NCBI GenBank assembly: GCA_028673005.1
Contig: CM054116.1
Span: 77,946,572 to 78,010,571, forward strand
Reading direction: 5' to 3'
DNA length: 64,000 nucleotides
Origin: Tanypteryx hageni
Taxonomy: Eukaryota; Arthropoda; Insecta; Odonata; Petaluridae
The translations under genes were made by a program, and so were the position numbers. Of this stretch, positions 34,201-43,649 are shown piece by piece; position 1 is the first letter of the stretch, and each line of letters begins with the position of its first letter. Below the pieces are notes generated by a model. That model worked only from the letters and a program-made list of their open reading frames with translations, did no database searches and was not told the DNA's origin.

Positions 34201-37200
34201 CTGTTCAAGTTTTAATTTGCATGATGTTTGAAGATTCTCTTCGTTTGAACTTATGTTATCATTATTAGTGGATGCATCAGCTGGAATGGGGGCACATCAT
34301 CAAGCAGAAAATCTTGTCCAAACTAAGGCTGCCATTTTTTACTCTATAACTTCTACGCAGAAAGGGCTACAGGTGATCTTTATTCTTTATTTAGCAGTCT
34401 ATGTGATAATCCATTTGCTTCATTTTAAAATGCTTTCATAGTACCTATTTACAGGGCATTGAACTAGGCACGTATTTAATCAAGAGGGTAGTGAAAGAAC
34501 TCCAGGCAGAATTCCCTCACATGAAGAAATTTTCCAGTCTCTCTCCAATACCCCAGTTTCGTCAGTGGCTGTTGGATAGAATTAAGGATCTTCCTGATGG
34601 TTTGTAGACATTTCTAAATTATCATTGCTTAACCCAGGAGGTTTTAAACTCTGTTCTGTAGAACCCCAGGGTTCCAGGAGGGGCAGACTGATTACTATTT
34701 GCCTTTGTCTTTGAAGCACTAACTCATTATTTATTTAACTAGCTTTTAAACCTCCATTGATGGCCTTTTATAATGAGCTAAATAATGATAACATGCATCA
34801 CATGATGATCACATGCAATCATGCCCTTGGCAGGACTCAAACACATGATCCTAACATTGGGAGCCAGCCACATTAACCATTCCTCTACTGAGGCTGGTAC
34901 AAGATTAAGATTACAGGGAAACCATAAAATATTTGGATTCTGTTGGTTCAAAATGTTGAAAACCCCTGATTTAACCTATAAAATGAATTTTCATAAGATT
35001 TGTTTTGTGGGAATTGATATTTTTGTATGTTAATAAATTTTGGACGGATTTAACGAGATCATAATTAAGTCATAATTTTGCTGTTTTTATTAATATGCTG
35101 ATAACATTTTTGTATATGTTGTGAATTCCTAAATTAATCTTAATTAATTGTATACTCTTTGCGTCCATGCAAGATTAACATGTTTTTATCAAACTCGTTT
35201 TTGCAAGGTCATCTCATCAACTAAGCTGCTTTTAAGGTATGTGCCCTCATTGAGTGGGCATGTATTTTTCATTACCCAAGTAAAACTGAAAGCTTGCTGC
35301 AAAGTGACACTTTTAATTGGCCGAAAGGAAAGGAAAAAACATAATGAAATAGAAACTGATACTGGTATGACTTGATTGCTCTAGACCAGACCTGGGCAAC
35401 CCATGGCTCGCGAGCCACATGTGGCTCTTTGCATAATTTGTTGTGGCTCTCATGTTCTATTTGTCCATATATTGTGGCTATTTTGATTTAAATTAATGAG
35501 AAACAAAATCCAAAATCATATGTTTAAAAAGCAACCAAAATGAAGAGCAAACAACAATACTAGCAAGGACAAAGAAAAAATGAAAAGAAGAACCAAGCAT
35601 TGGGAGAAGGGCAGAACTATTGAATACATTGTATTCAAGTAACTAAAAACGCCTTCAAATGGTTCCACTTCCAGTCTCTTAAACATGTCCATAATCCCCT
35701 CACTTCATTTAGTCGCTTTCCAACAAAATGGAGAAATTTTTCTATGCAATAAATTTTCTGAATTTTCACAAGCCCATTTTACATTGATGCAAGTTCTGTT
35801 TCTGAAGTATATTAATTAGAATGAATAAATTTGCAATGCAAGAATGAGTTGCAGGGCATTTTTTCAGCAATGGAAGATAAATTTGAATTTTATAACAAAT
35901 TCATAACAGCAAAAAAATATCCAGCTTTAAGAAAATATGCTTTAAAAATTGTTAGTCTTTACGGAAGTACATATCGGCATGAAAATTTTTCAATATTAAA
36001 ATTTCAAAAAATAAAAATAGAGCTTTGATAATTGATATGAATTTGGAAAATCGATTAAGAATCACGACATCCCAGCATGTAATATTTCAGCAGAAATATG
36101 GAAAACCAAATTTCTCATTAGCAAATCTATACACCACCTTTTTGAACTTTGCATGCTTTCGGTTCCCGAATTTGCCAATTTGCATTTCGCATCATGCGAT
36201 TGTGATGCCGACAAGTTGGAACTCCCTCTACTTTTTGTTTCGAAGTTCAGTTTAAACTTTGGCACCCTAGAAAAGGACATCATTATTATATTTATAATGC
36301 CCATTATTAGCAGTTTTCGAAATAAACAAATGTGATAACTCTTGACTAAATTATTTTGTAGCTCACAATCAGTTTGAACTTCACCGCTATTTTTGATGAT
36401 GAAAGTAGTTTACAATTTAAAAAAACACCTTCATTTTGGAATGCAAAGTTTTTATTTGGTATTGTCTTTGTATTTGGAATGTAATTTAAGGAAATGTTAT
36501 TTTGTTTAGTTAGGTTTTCATTTTTATTACAAATTTTTAATAAAAATCTAAGAATTGCTATCATCTTGTAACAAGAATTTCTGCCTCGTATTGTGAATGT
36601 TATTAATAAAAGAAATGTTATCACTTTATAATGCTAGTGTTTTTTTGTGGCTTGGAAATGTTTGTTAAAGAACCTAAAAAAACATCCCTGGATCACGTAC
36701 TCAACATTCCATTTCAGTATTTCATCAATTTAAATTAAAGAATTTCCTTGGAATGAACAAAAGAAGGTCGAAAATCGCATGCAAAAATGTGTTGAGGGTT
36801 AACTGCACAATTTCCGAAAGAAGTGTTATCGCTTTGTAATGCTGGGTTTTAATTTGCTATTATGCATTTTGAAGACAAAAGAATTTTGTTCACTTTATGA
36901 TGCTTGGTTTTCATTTACTGTTACGTTGCTGCAACGTTTTCTTTTATTCCCTGTGAAATTGCATTATTTATTATAAAACAGTGACTTTTTTAGGTTGACT
37001 GGGAACCATACTCCCATAATAACATTGCATCTTATGGGAAAATAGGACTTGCACTTTGCGAATTTGCATTTCGCATCAGTGTTCCGGAACCAATTATTCG
37101 CAAAGTTCAAAAAGGTGGTGTATATTTCTTTTTAATAAATTTTTTGTGGCTCCTTAAAAATTATTTTTTTAAAGTGGCTCTTCACTTGGTTTGGGTTGCC

Positions 37201-40200
37201 CACCCCTGCTCTAGACTATGAAGTCAACAAATTTAAAAGGATTTCAGAGGTTTAAGGGTAGGGTGGTAAATTATCCCTAAGGTTTCATATCTAGAGGGTA
37301 AAAGACATTTTTTGAATAAATACACCGTATTTATCTGAATCCAAGACAATCTTTTCCTCTTTTAGGAGACTGACAAAACAGAAAAAAGATTTTTATGACC
37401 TCATTTCTCACTGAATGTATTTGATTTATATTTCAAACACATGTATTCAGTATAGGTATGCTTCATTAATTGAAATGGTTTGTTACAAATTTTTGTTTGA
37501 AAAACGAATGTCTTAAATGTATTTTTAAAATTAAGACTTTATTAATTGAATTCTGGATCGTAAGTTTTCAATGAAAAATGTCAGTAAATGCAATTATTTT
37601 ATCATTTCATTTGTTTAAAAAAAAGCATAACCATACTTCCTACGGTTCTATGATAACTCGTCGCAGTCAGTTCATCGCACGAAAAATTTGTCCTGTGACA
37701 ATCTCATTGCATGTCAATTCATCTATCGACAAATTCCTCGCGAGATATTTGGAAAGCGGGACATTATGACGTGAACGGCCGGGGAAGACACTTTTCCACA
37801 AAAAATGTATATTTCGATAATACCAAAATGAATCGCAATTCTTTTTGTGAATTATGTGAGACATTAAATGGTGTATGGCAAGGAGTGACTCCCAACCCAA
37901 CAAGAGTAGCTCTCATCCGTATACCAGTCATGGTGTCTCACCTTCCAATTGGTCTTGCGACGAATTTGTCTAACAATGAATTGATGCGCGATGAGTTTGT
38001 TGTGTGATGTATTGATGCCGTGTGATGAATTATTGACATGCCATGAATTGAAATGCGATGAATTGATCGCGATATACTGATGGTATACGACTTTGTACTC
38101 AAATTTAAGACGACTCCCGATTTTCGTGAGCTGAAATTCGGAAAAAAGCCTTGTGTTGGATTCGGGTAAATTTGGTAATTAATATAAGGATAAATTTTGT
38201 AGTTATAGTGGCAATGAAAACTATTTTGGTGATTTAGAAAAAGCAGGTATGAAGGTTTAGTTTTGTTGAAGCTCATGTGAGTGGAAATAGTTAACATATG
38301 ACAATATAATGCAGACTTATGTTGCAACTAACCAATACCTCAATTCAACCAATGAAGACTGATGTGATCCACCAGATCCACTCCAAGATCAACGTGTTAA
38401 AAAAATGAAGTCTTAGCATGAAATTCAAAAGAATCAAGTTCATTGACTACATCGAGGAAATTCAATGAAAATAATGAACTCATACTTGTACAATTTATAG
38501 CTTATTATAAAAATTCAGCAAAAATCTATGAAGCGTATATTTGAAAAATCACATAATAGTTTTAAATGGAAGAGTATATTTCCAATTTTTATTGGTCGAT
38601 GCATTTTTTCCCTTAAGATTTTGGAGCAAGGTGTATTTGTAGTCTTTATAGTTGAGGGATATATTTATTTGGCTTAACTGTTTTTTATTTCAATGATTAT
38701 TTAGTACAGGTTACTCTCGTAATGCACGCTTTCGTTATACGCGTTTCTGCATATATGCGGTTTTATTCTGACGAAAGATGCAAAAGAACCGATGGCTTTT
38801 TCTGCAAGTTGGGGATGGTTAGACTGCTTTAAGAGTTGAAATGCATTTCACAATCTCATGTTGACTGGATAGGCAGCGTCTGCAGATCACTTTGCAGTTG
38901 AATTATTACAAACTATAAGTCTCCCGTTTTATGCATAGGTATTCGATATATGCAGCGATTTTCAGGAACGCATGTACCGCATATAATGAGAGTTACCTGT
39001 ATCTTAAATAAGAGTAGCATTTTTCTCATCGATGCTTCTTTTTATTTTAAATTCAGGTGGTGAGACAGACTTGTTCACCATCGATGAGATAAACCTACTC
39101 AAAAAGGAGCTAGAAAAATCAAACCCAGGAGATTCCTGGAATGCATTTAAACAAATACTTAACAGTAATAGCTGGGTCCATGAGCCTTTGCTTGTGATGC
39201 TTCTTGAAACTCCACTGATGCGTCTTTGTGCTCGATACTTATACTTGGAAAAGAAAAGAGGTGCTGCCTTCGATCCTGTAGGTAAGTGAAATATTTTTCT
39301 GTGGGTAGCCATAGCATCATATTGTAACTGCAATCCTAATTTAAAAAAATAATTTCTTTGCCAGTTATTATTGACAAATACTAAATGGAGTTGGAGAATT
39401 GGTTGAAAAATAAAATGAATAAAAAAAAATTTATATCTCTTTTGAACAACTACATAGTATATAATCTGAAACTTCCCTTAGCGGGCATCTCAATTTAACA
39501 ACCACTCCTATTAGTGCTATTTTTTATAACCATTGGTTGCTTAGTAGAACTTAGCTGTATATAATAGTTACCAAGTTTCTGTCCATCACATTTATTTGCT
39601 GAAATATCCTGGTTGAATTTTGCTGCCAATGGCATTTGACTCCTTTAAGTCAGGGCAAGTACTTATAAAGCATGATAAAAGAAGTTCATACAACATTATT
39701 GTCTATAAATATTTTTGAGACACTAGACTGAAGTAAAAATCTGGCATCTCCCTCGATTTTCTGGCTCATATGGCCACCCTAGTTTGTACTCATTTTAAAA
39801 TATTTGATAATAGAGTAGAATGAGCTAATATACTGGAATTTCAGGTTATCCTCTTAAAGCTCTGATCTGGATTTTTTCCCAACTCTATACTTAGTTTGAT
39901 CTAAATTAATTTTCCTTGGAATTTAATCTTAAGCAATACATCTGTATATGCTAATTATGCTCAAACTTTATGCAGCACATTTACAATGATGTAGATATAG
40001 TGAAAAATAATTTAAATTCTCTTAACAGACCAACAGTAACTAAAACATTTTTATCTTGGACATTTTCAGCAAATTTCCATCTTCGGAATGGAGCAATGAT
40101 GTGGAGATTGAATTGGAAGGCTGATCTAACTTCACGTGGTTTAACATCATCTTTTGGGATTATGGTTAACTACAGGTCAATGTTTTTGTAATTTTTTGAT

Positions 40201-41884
40201 AGCTTCTCATTAATGGTGTTATAAATACTATTAATAATTATAATATATTATATACAATGGAAATTATGGAAAGAATTATAATACCTGTCTCTTTAGAGCG
40301 AAATAGAAATACAGGTATATCCCGATTTACGTTGTGGATGCATTCCTGAAAAGTGCAATGCAAAGCAGTTTTTCCCATAAGAATCAATGGTATAAGGGGG
40401 ATGCATGCAGGAGTTTAAGACTACCAATTGCAGTAACCCCTCCACGTTGACACAAGATAGACAACAAACTGAGTCTGAGGTTAGACAGGAAAAAATGCAG
40501 GTAATGGATCCTATAAAAATAGTACAGGTATCCCTCATATTACATGATTAATTGATTCCGAGAAATCGCTGCATAAAGTGAAATCATGTAAAGTGAATTA
40601 ATAATTATAATTGGTAATATAGGGATGCATTCCCCACAATCGACCGCCTTATACAATGTACGCATATAAAATTACTTTACTAATTGCTCCAATTCCACCG
40701 GTCGTGCAATTACATTGTATGCAGTTTTTATATTGATTTTTTAAAAATCGCGTTTTAGCGAAAATGCATGAAGTGAGATTGTGTATAATGAGGGATACCT
40801 GTATTTGGTAGCCATGCGGATGAGAATTCCCCATCAGAGTAAATAGTAGTGCTGCATTTCAGGGTCACCCGCAATAGAATTGCAACACTGCTGCATTTCT
40901 AATCTGAATTTCATGTGGTCACCTGGCCATGCAGGGGTTGTTTTATTATCAGGAAAAATGTCTTATTTGCAGAGAATTATTAATCAGTGAACTAGAAGAA
41001 ATGCCTATTCTTTAGGAAAATAGTGTTTAAGAATTTAGAGACAATTAATAAAGTGAATTAGAGTTATTAATATTTGTGCCAATATTTTTAGTTTCTCTAT
41101 TATTAAATAATATTCCTGAATTTTTAGAAAATTATAATATGCATAATCAGATTCAGCATAGAATTTACTACAATTGAGTGCCATCATTTCACTTAAAAGA
41201 CCAATTCCCCATAATCATAACAAATTCTAGTAATGGAAGCTAGTAGTTGGATGTCATGCACATATGCTGTACTATAGTTAGTGCAGTGATATTCAATAAT
41301 GAAGGAAGAATAGTATTTGCCCTCTTTGAAAGGGATTAGGAAGTGAAAATGGGAGGAAGGGAATTTCCCTTCCAAACTCTTGATGTACTTACCCCTTGGG
41401 GTATGGATACCCCCAGTTGAAAACCTCAGGATTAGAAGATGTGAGTACTGATATGAATATATGCAACAATATTTCAATAACACAATTTAAATCTTGACAG
41501 CGAGCATTAAAATTTGATTTTTAAGTCCTTTGTTTAAGGATTAATTTCAATCATGCATTACCAGTAACAGCATTCTACACACCTCTGCAATTATTGTAGA
41601 GAGATATTTTTATAGAAAAATGTCTTCTGTGCTTTAGGGAACTTCATGTTTCATTAATAATTGATGACATCATCTAGTTGACCTGAGATTGTTTTTTAAA
41701 CTTGTGTTTGATTCATAAAAAAGTATTGACATTTCTTTCATTGTTTGTCTACAGGTATTTCCTTGATGATGCTGAAAAACATAGTAGGATGTACCTTGAA
41801 GACCAAACAATAGCATGTTCTGACCAAGTCCGCCATTTGGCCAAGATGGCTTCAGACTTAATAGCTAAAACCTCTCAACAATAA
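27999..41884 (+). CDS. MLYCD: Malonyl-CoA decarboxylase, complete gene in ten exons
   Basis: Catalyses malonyl-CoA to acetyl-CoA plus CO2, relieving inhibition of fatty-acid import (CPT1) and clearing malonyl-CoA. Ten exons join in phase to 533 codons plus stop: 27999-28250, 28430-28570, 28645-28785, 28875-29030, 32755-32956, 34269-34372, 34455-34599, 39057-39281, 40070-40175 and 41755-41884. The N-terminal helical domain is followed by [14 protein letters not shown] [15 protein letters not shown], the [14 protein letters not shown] motif and the acetyltransferase-like catalytic domain. Catalytic Ser (SLSPIP, residue 362) and His (ANFHLRNGA, residue 459) correspond to human Ser329 and His423. 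The human protein is 493 residues. It lacks the C-terminal SKL (it ends KTSQQ), and the N terminus is acidic, so localisation is uncertain. An in-frame stop lies just upstream of the start ATG. Confidence 0.93.
28430..28570 (+). CDS. MLYCD: MLYCD exon 2
   Basis: Forty-seven codons, acceptor ttcacag, donor gtatca. Encodes [20 protein letters not shown], matching the LARGFGVDH-type helix of the N-terminal domain. Confidence 0.85.
28645..28785 (+). CDS. MLYCD: MLYCD exon 3
   Basis: Forty-seven codons, acceptor ttctag. Contains [20 protein letters not shown] and LRTDVL, strongly conserved in the family. The donor gtccgt is weak but is the only one that keeps the frame. Confidence 0.88.
28875..29030 (+). 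CDS. MLYCD: MLYCD exon 4
   Basis: Fifty-two codons. Contains [20 protein letters not shown] and MLQK. The acceptor is atctaag and the donor gtcatt is weak. Confidence 0.88.
30412..30648. mobile_element. Small hAT-like MITE
   Basis: The left end caagggcggatccagg and the reverse complement of the right end caatagcagatctagg are inverted. Flanking 8 bp are gtaggcat and atgggcat, 6 of 8 identical, suggesting a target duplication. Length 237 bp, non-coding. G-rich runs lie just inside both ends (gggtggggggagtaat and gaggaggggggtaatt). Confidence 0.5.
32494..32647. repeat. Tandem duplication of about 72 bp
   Basis: Two near-identical copies, 32494-32565 and 32577-32647, share gcaggacycatctttctagt and ttagttataacaaccatt. 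Period 83 bp, only a few differences. Lies in MLYCD intron 4 just before exon 5. Confidence 0.8.
32755..32956 (+). CDS. MLYCD: MLYCD exon 5
   Basis: Acceptor tggtacag, donor gtttga, phase 0 in and 1 out. Encodes [31 protein letters not shown] and [15 protein letters not shown], the entry to the catalytic domain. Confidence 0.92.
32957..34268. other. MLYCD intron 5
   Basis: A 1.3 kb AT-rich intron. Nothing recognised. Confidence 0.5.
34269..34372 (+). CDS. MLYCD: MLYCD exon 6
   Basis: Acceptor attattag, donor gtgatc. Encodes [16 protein letters not shown], a signature of the acyl-CoA-binding fold of the catalytic domain. Confidence 0.9.
34455..34599 (+). CDS. MLYCD: MLYCD exon 7 (catalytic Ser)
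   Basis: Acceptor tttacag, donor gtttgt. Encodes [20 protein letters not shown] and [15 protein letters not shown]. The Ser of SLSPIP corresponds to human Ser329. Confidence 0.92.
35387..37208 (+). mobile_element. hAT element with perfect 8 bp target duplication
   Basis: Bounded by ctctagac direct repeats (35379-35386 and 37209-37216). The left terminus cagacctgggcaaccca and the reverse complement of the right terminus caggggtgggcaaccca are inverted repeats, with GTGGCTC motifs just inside. The frame 35831-36028 reads [20 protein letters not shown] and IVSLYGSTY, and continues after a frameshift as [12 protein letters not shown]. This is the C-terminal dimerisation part of a ZBED5/GTF2IRD2-like hAT transposase. 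The rest of the transposase is missing. Another element is nested from 36130. Confidence 0.8.
36130..37122. mobile_element. Inverted-repeat element nested in the hAT copy
   Basis: Perfect 22 bp terminal repeats: tacaccacctttttgaactttg at 36130-36151 and its reverse complement at 37101-37122, with TA or TATA on each side. Subterminal aatttgcatttcgcatca occurs near both ends, in the same orientation. No coding sequence is recognised. It interrupts the hAT copy just after its transposase remnant. Confidence 0.68.
37640..38080. repeat. Foldback repeat with degenerate ATTCATCGC units
   Basis: The left part carries gtcagttcatcgcacgaaaa, gcatgtcaattcatctatcg and acaaattcctcgcgagat. The right part carries the same units inverted (gcgacgaatttgtctaac, gatgcgcgatgagtttg, gccatgaattgaaatgcgat, gatgaattgatcgcgata). 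This gives a large imperfect inverted repeat built of units of about 15 bp around a central spacer. Likely a foldback-type MITE; family unknown. Confidence 0.55.
38707..38999. mobile_element. CAGGTTAC MITE
   Basis: The left terminus caggttactctcgtaatgc and the reverse complement of the right terminus caggtaactctcattatatg are inverted repeats, flanked by TA (38705-38706 and 39000-39001). Length 293 bp, non-coding. Related to the CAGGTATA elements at 7403, 40310 and 40525. It ends 57 bp before MLYCD exon 8. Confidence 0.75.
39057..39281 (+). CDS. MLYCD: MLYCD exon 8
   Basis: Acceptor aattcag, strong donor gtaagt. Encodes [31 protein letters not shown] and [20 protein letters not shown]. Confidence 0.92.
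39282..40069. other. MLYCD intron 8
   Basis: About 0.8 kb, AT-rich. Nothing recognised. Confidence 0.5.
40070..40175 (+). CDS. MLYCD: MLYCD exon 9 (catalytic His)
   Basis: Acceptor attttcag, donor gtcaat. Encodes [20 protein letters not shown] and [10 protein letters not shown]. The His of FHLRNGA corresponds to human His423. Confidence 0.92.
40310..40880. mobile_element. CAGGTATA-family element, split by a younger MITE
   Basis: Starts TAcaggtatatcccgatttac. In reverse complement, 40311-40440 and 40808-40880 match 8808-9115 (shared strings accattgattcttatgggaaa, cagcactact, gggtgacc). The copy is split by the MITE at 40525-40801. Its far end near 40880 is not defined. Confidence 0.65.
40525..40801. 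mobile_element. CAGGTATCCC MITE nested in an older copy
   Basis: The left terminus caggtatccctcatattaca and the reverse complement of the right terminus caggtatccctcattataca are inverted repeats, flanked by TA (40523-40524 and 40802-40803). Length 277 bp, no coding content. Confidence 0.82.
41755..41884 (+). CDS. MLYCD: MLYCD exon 10 (stop)
   Basis: Acceptor tctacag. Encodes [20 protein letters not shown] and [10 protein letters not shown], then TAA. The vertebrate protein ends in a peroxisomal SKL; this one does not. Confidence 0.9.
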
Positions 41885-43206
41885 GTTTAGCTAATGAAAC
41901 AAATTAATAGCTTAATGTCATTTAGATCAGGTTCAATAATTGTGTGATGAACATTATTGCTCAAATTTGATATGTGAAGGAAAGATGAAAAGTTTTTATC
42001 CAGCCAATGTAATTAGCTTCCAAAGACATGGTGGTTAGCAATGCTGTAAGGTAAGTAAATTGGGGAGAGTTTTAGAGGAACACCTATTAGGATCAATCAG
42101 TTTTACATGATGTCACAATGCTAGATTGGTCCAAGCTAAAAGGTTAGAATTATTTGGTCTCATGGTAACAGCATAAGAATCCTCTCAGATTAACAATTTT
42201 GTAAACACAGCTTCATCAACATTCTTGAAATTTTGTATCTTTCTCATTGTCTCATTTTTCAAATACATGTAGCTTGTTATAGGAAAATCTAAGTAGATAG
42301 CCACCATACTCTAGTCAAGGAGAGACCAAAAAATTATTAGTCTCATAAAGACTGATCTTCATCATGATGCATATTTTACTTCTTATTCATAAAATATGTC
42401 CATCATGCTGGAGTTGTGATAGAGCCAATTAAGTATTTATCATCGGTATGGAATTGAACACTTTTTGTTATCTTAGCTTTTAAAAAAAGATGAACTCTTT
42501 TGTATGTATTGCAAGAAGGAAATGATTATATCAGCTTCATGAGACTTATAAAATGCTGTCGAGTTCCTTTGTTAGAATTTTGCAGTTGTTATAAAATTAT
42601 AATTTATTTAATATTCCACTTGCAATAGACCATCCTTAAGCTTGTAAATTTCAGTTACTATTTTAAAATTTACAGGAAGGAAAGTTGCATGTGTTGAATA
42701 TAAATATATTTTTTCAGAAATTTTATTTATAGATGTACACTTAGTGGTCTGTAATAAATGAACCATGCAAATATAAAAAAATTGTAAATTCATTTTAACT
42801 ATAGTCACTAAAACTATTGTAGTTTTCGAAGGAGTCAATATTTGTTTTGTTCGGCGGTATGACTAGGTAATTATCCTTCAAATGCACTATTGAAAAATGA
42901 AATAAAAAAATGAATCCACTTTGATGGAAGAGGAATAGCTTCATACAGTTCAAAAGTCTCTATAATCCCTTGAATTGTGCACGTGGGAAATGATCGCTTG
43001 AGAAATACTAGTAAGGAAGGATGGGACTCTCGAAAGTTTGGCAAAGAAGAGAGATCTGAGGGAAAACGAGAGAGCAGCAGTGAGGAATTTTGATAGAAAG
43101 GGTTTTTTCTCTCGATTGAAACGACGAAAAATATAAAACTCCGAGCGAACCGGAGAAAGTAGAGAGGAAAGGCAAAAGAGAGGACCGAACTCGGCAACGG
43201 ATGAGT
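41885..43206. other. Convergent intergenic region (3' UTRs)
   Basis: Separates the MLYCD stop (41884, plus) from the receptor stop (43207, minus). AATAAA occurs on the plus strand at 42753 and 42901 and on the minus strand at 42722-42727, so the two transcripts may end close together or overlap. No coding sequence is recognised. Confidence 0.45.
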
Positions 43207-43649
43207 TCACACCGTGCTGTCAATCTTCCACGAAGACCCGTTTCGGGGCGGGACGGGACCTCCGAGGCTGATGGTGATCTGTTTGAGCTTCCCGCTTCCT
43301 CCCCCATCACCGTCGCTCGCGCTCTCCTCGACTATGTGAGCCGTAGAGTCTTGCATGACTAGGAGTAGTGCCCTCGGACTCAGCTCAGACCACTGCCTCT
43401 CCGGCCTCTCTCCCCTCTTCTTCCGCCTCTTCGCCTTCCCCCTATGGCCGTCCCCTTCGCCGTCCAGCTCCGGACTCCCCCCATCCTCCACGTCTCCCTC
43501 GATGTCGCCCTCCTCCTCGCACTCGTCCTCTTGATGCAGCAGGATCCTTCCTTTGGAGCGGCGCCTGCGACGTCCTTTAAGCTCTTCCAGGAGGCTCTCC
43601 AGGAGCTCCTCGCTCGTTTGGCACGACAGGGTCCTGCGTTCCACTTTGC
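43207..43649 (-). CDS. mGluR-like last exon: charged tail with STV end
   Basis: Acceptor ttcgcag. Encodes SKVERRTLSCQTSEELLESL, a basic cluster (KGRRRRRSKG), an acidic stretch (DECEEEGDIEGDVEDGG), a second basic cluster (KAKRRKKRGERPER) and the end WKIDSTV followed by stop. The last three residues fit a class I PDZ ligand. High GC. Confidence 0.68.

Larger units (their letters stand above)
34600..39056. other. MLYCD intron 7, repeat-filled
   Basis: A 4.5 kb intron holding a hAT element with a nested element (35387-37208), a foldback repeat (about 37640-38080) and a MITE (38707-38999). Confidence 0.6.
40176..41754. other. MLYCD intron 9
   Basis: Contains the nested MITEs above and, near 41395-41433, a reverse-oriented hAT-like terminus (ctgaggttttcaactggggg) similar in style to the MITE at 47065. 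The rest is AT-rich. Confidence 0.5.

Noticed and set aside
38707..40801. Interpretation of the CAGGTA inverted repeats as a CRISPR array or tandem regulatory array
   Set aside because: Each is a separate TA-flanked inverted-repeat unit without regular spacers, as in MITEs.
43207..43649. Treating this charged exon as a separate gene on its own
   Set aside because: Its phase and the 43754-43836 exon join exactly to the receptor's TM7 exon, which is the simpler explanation.
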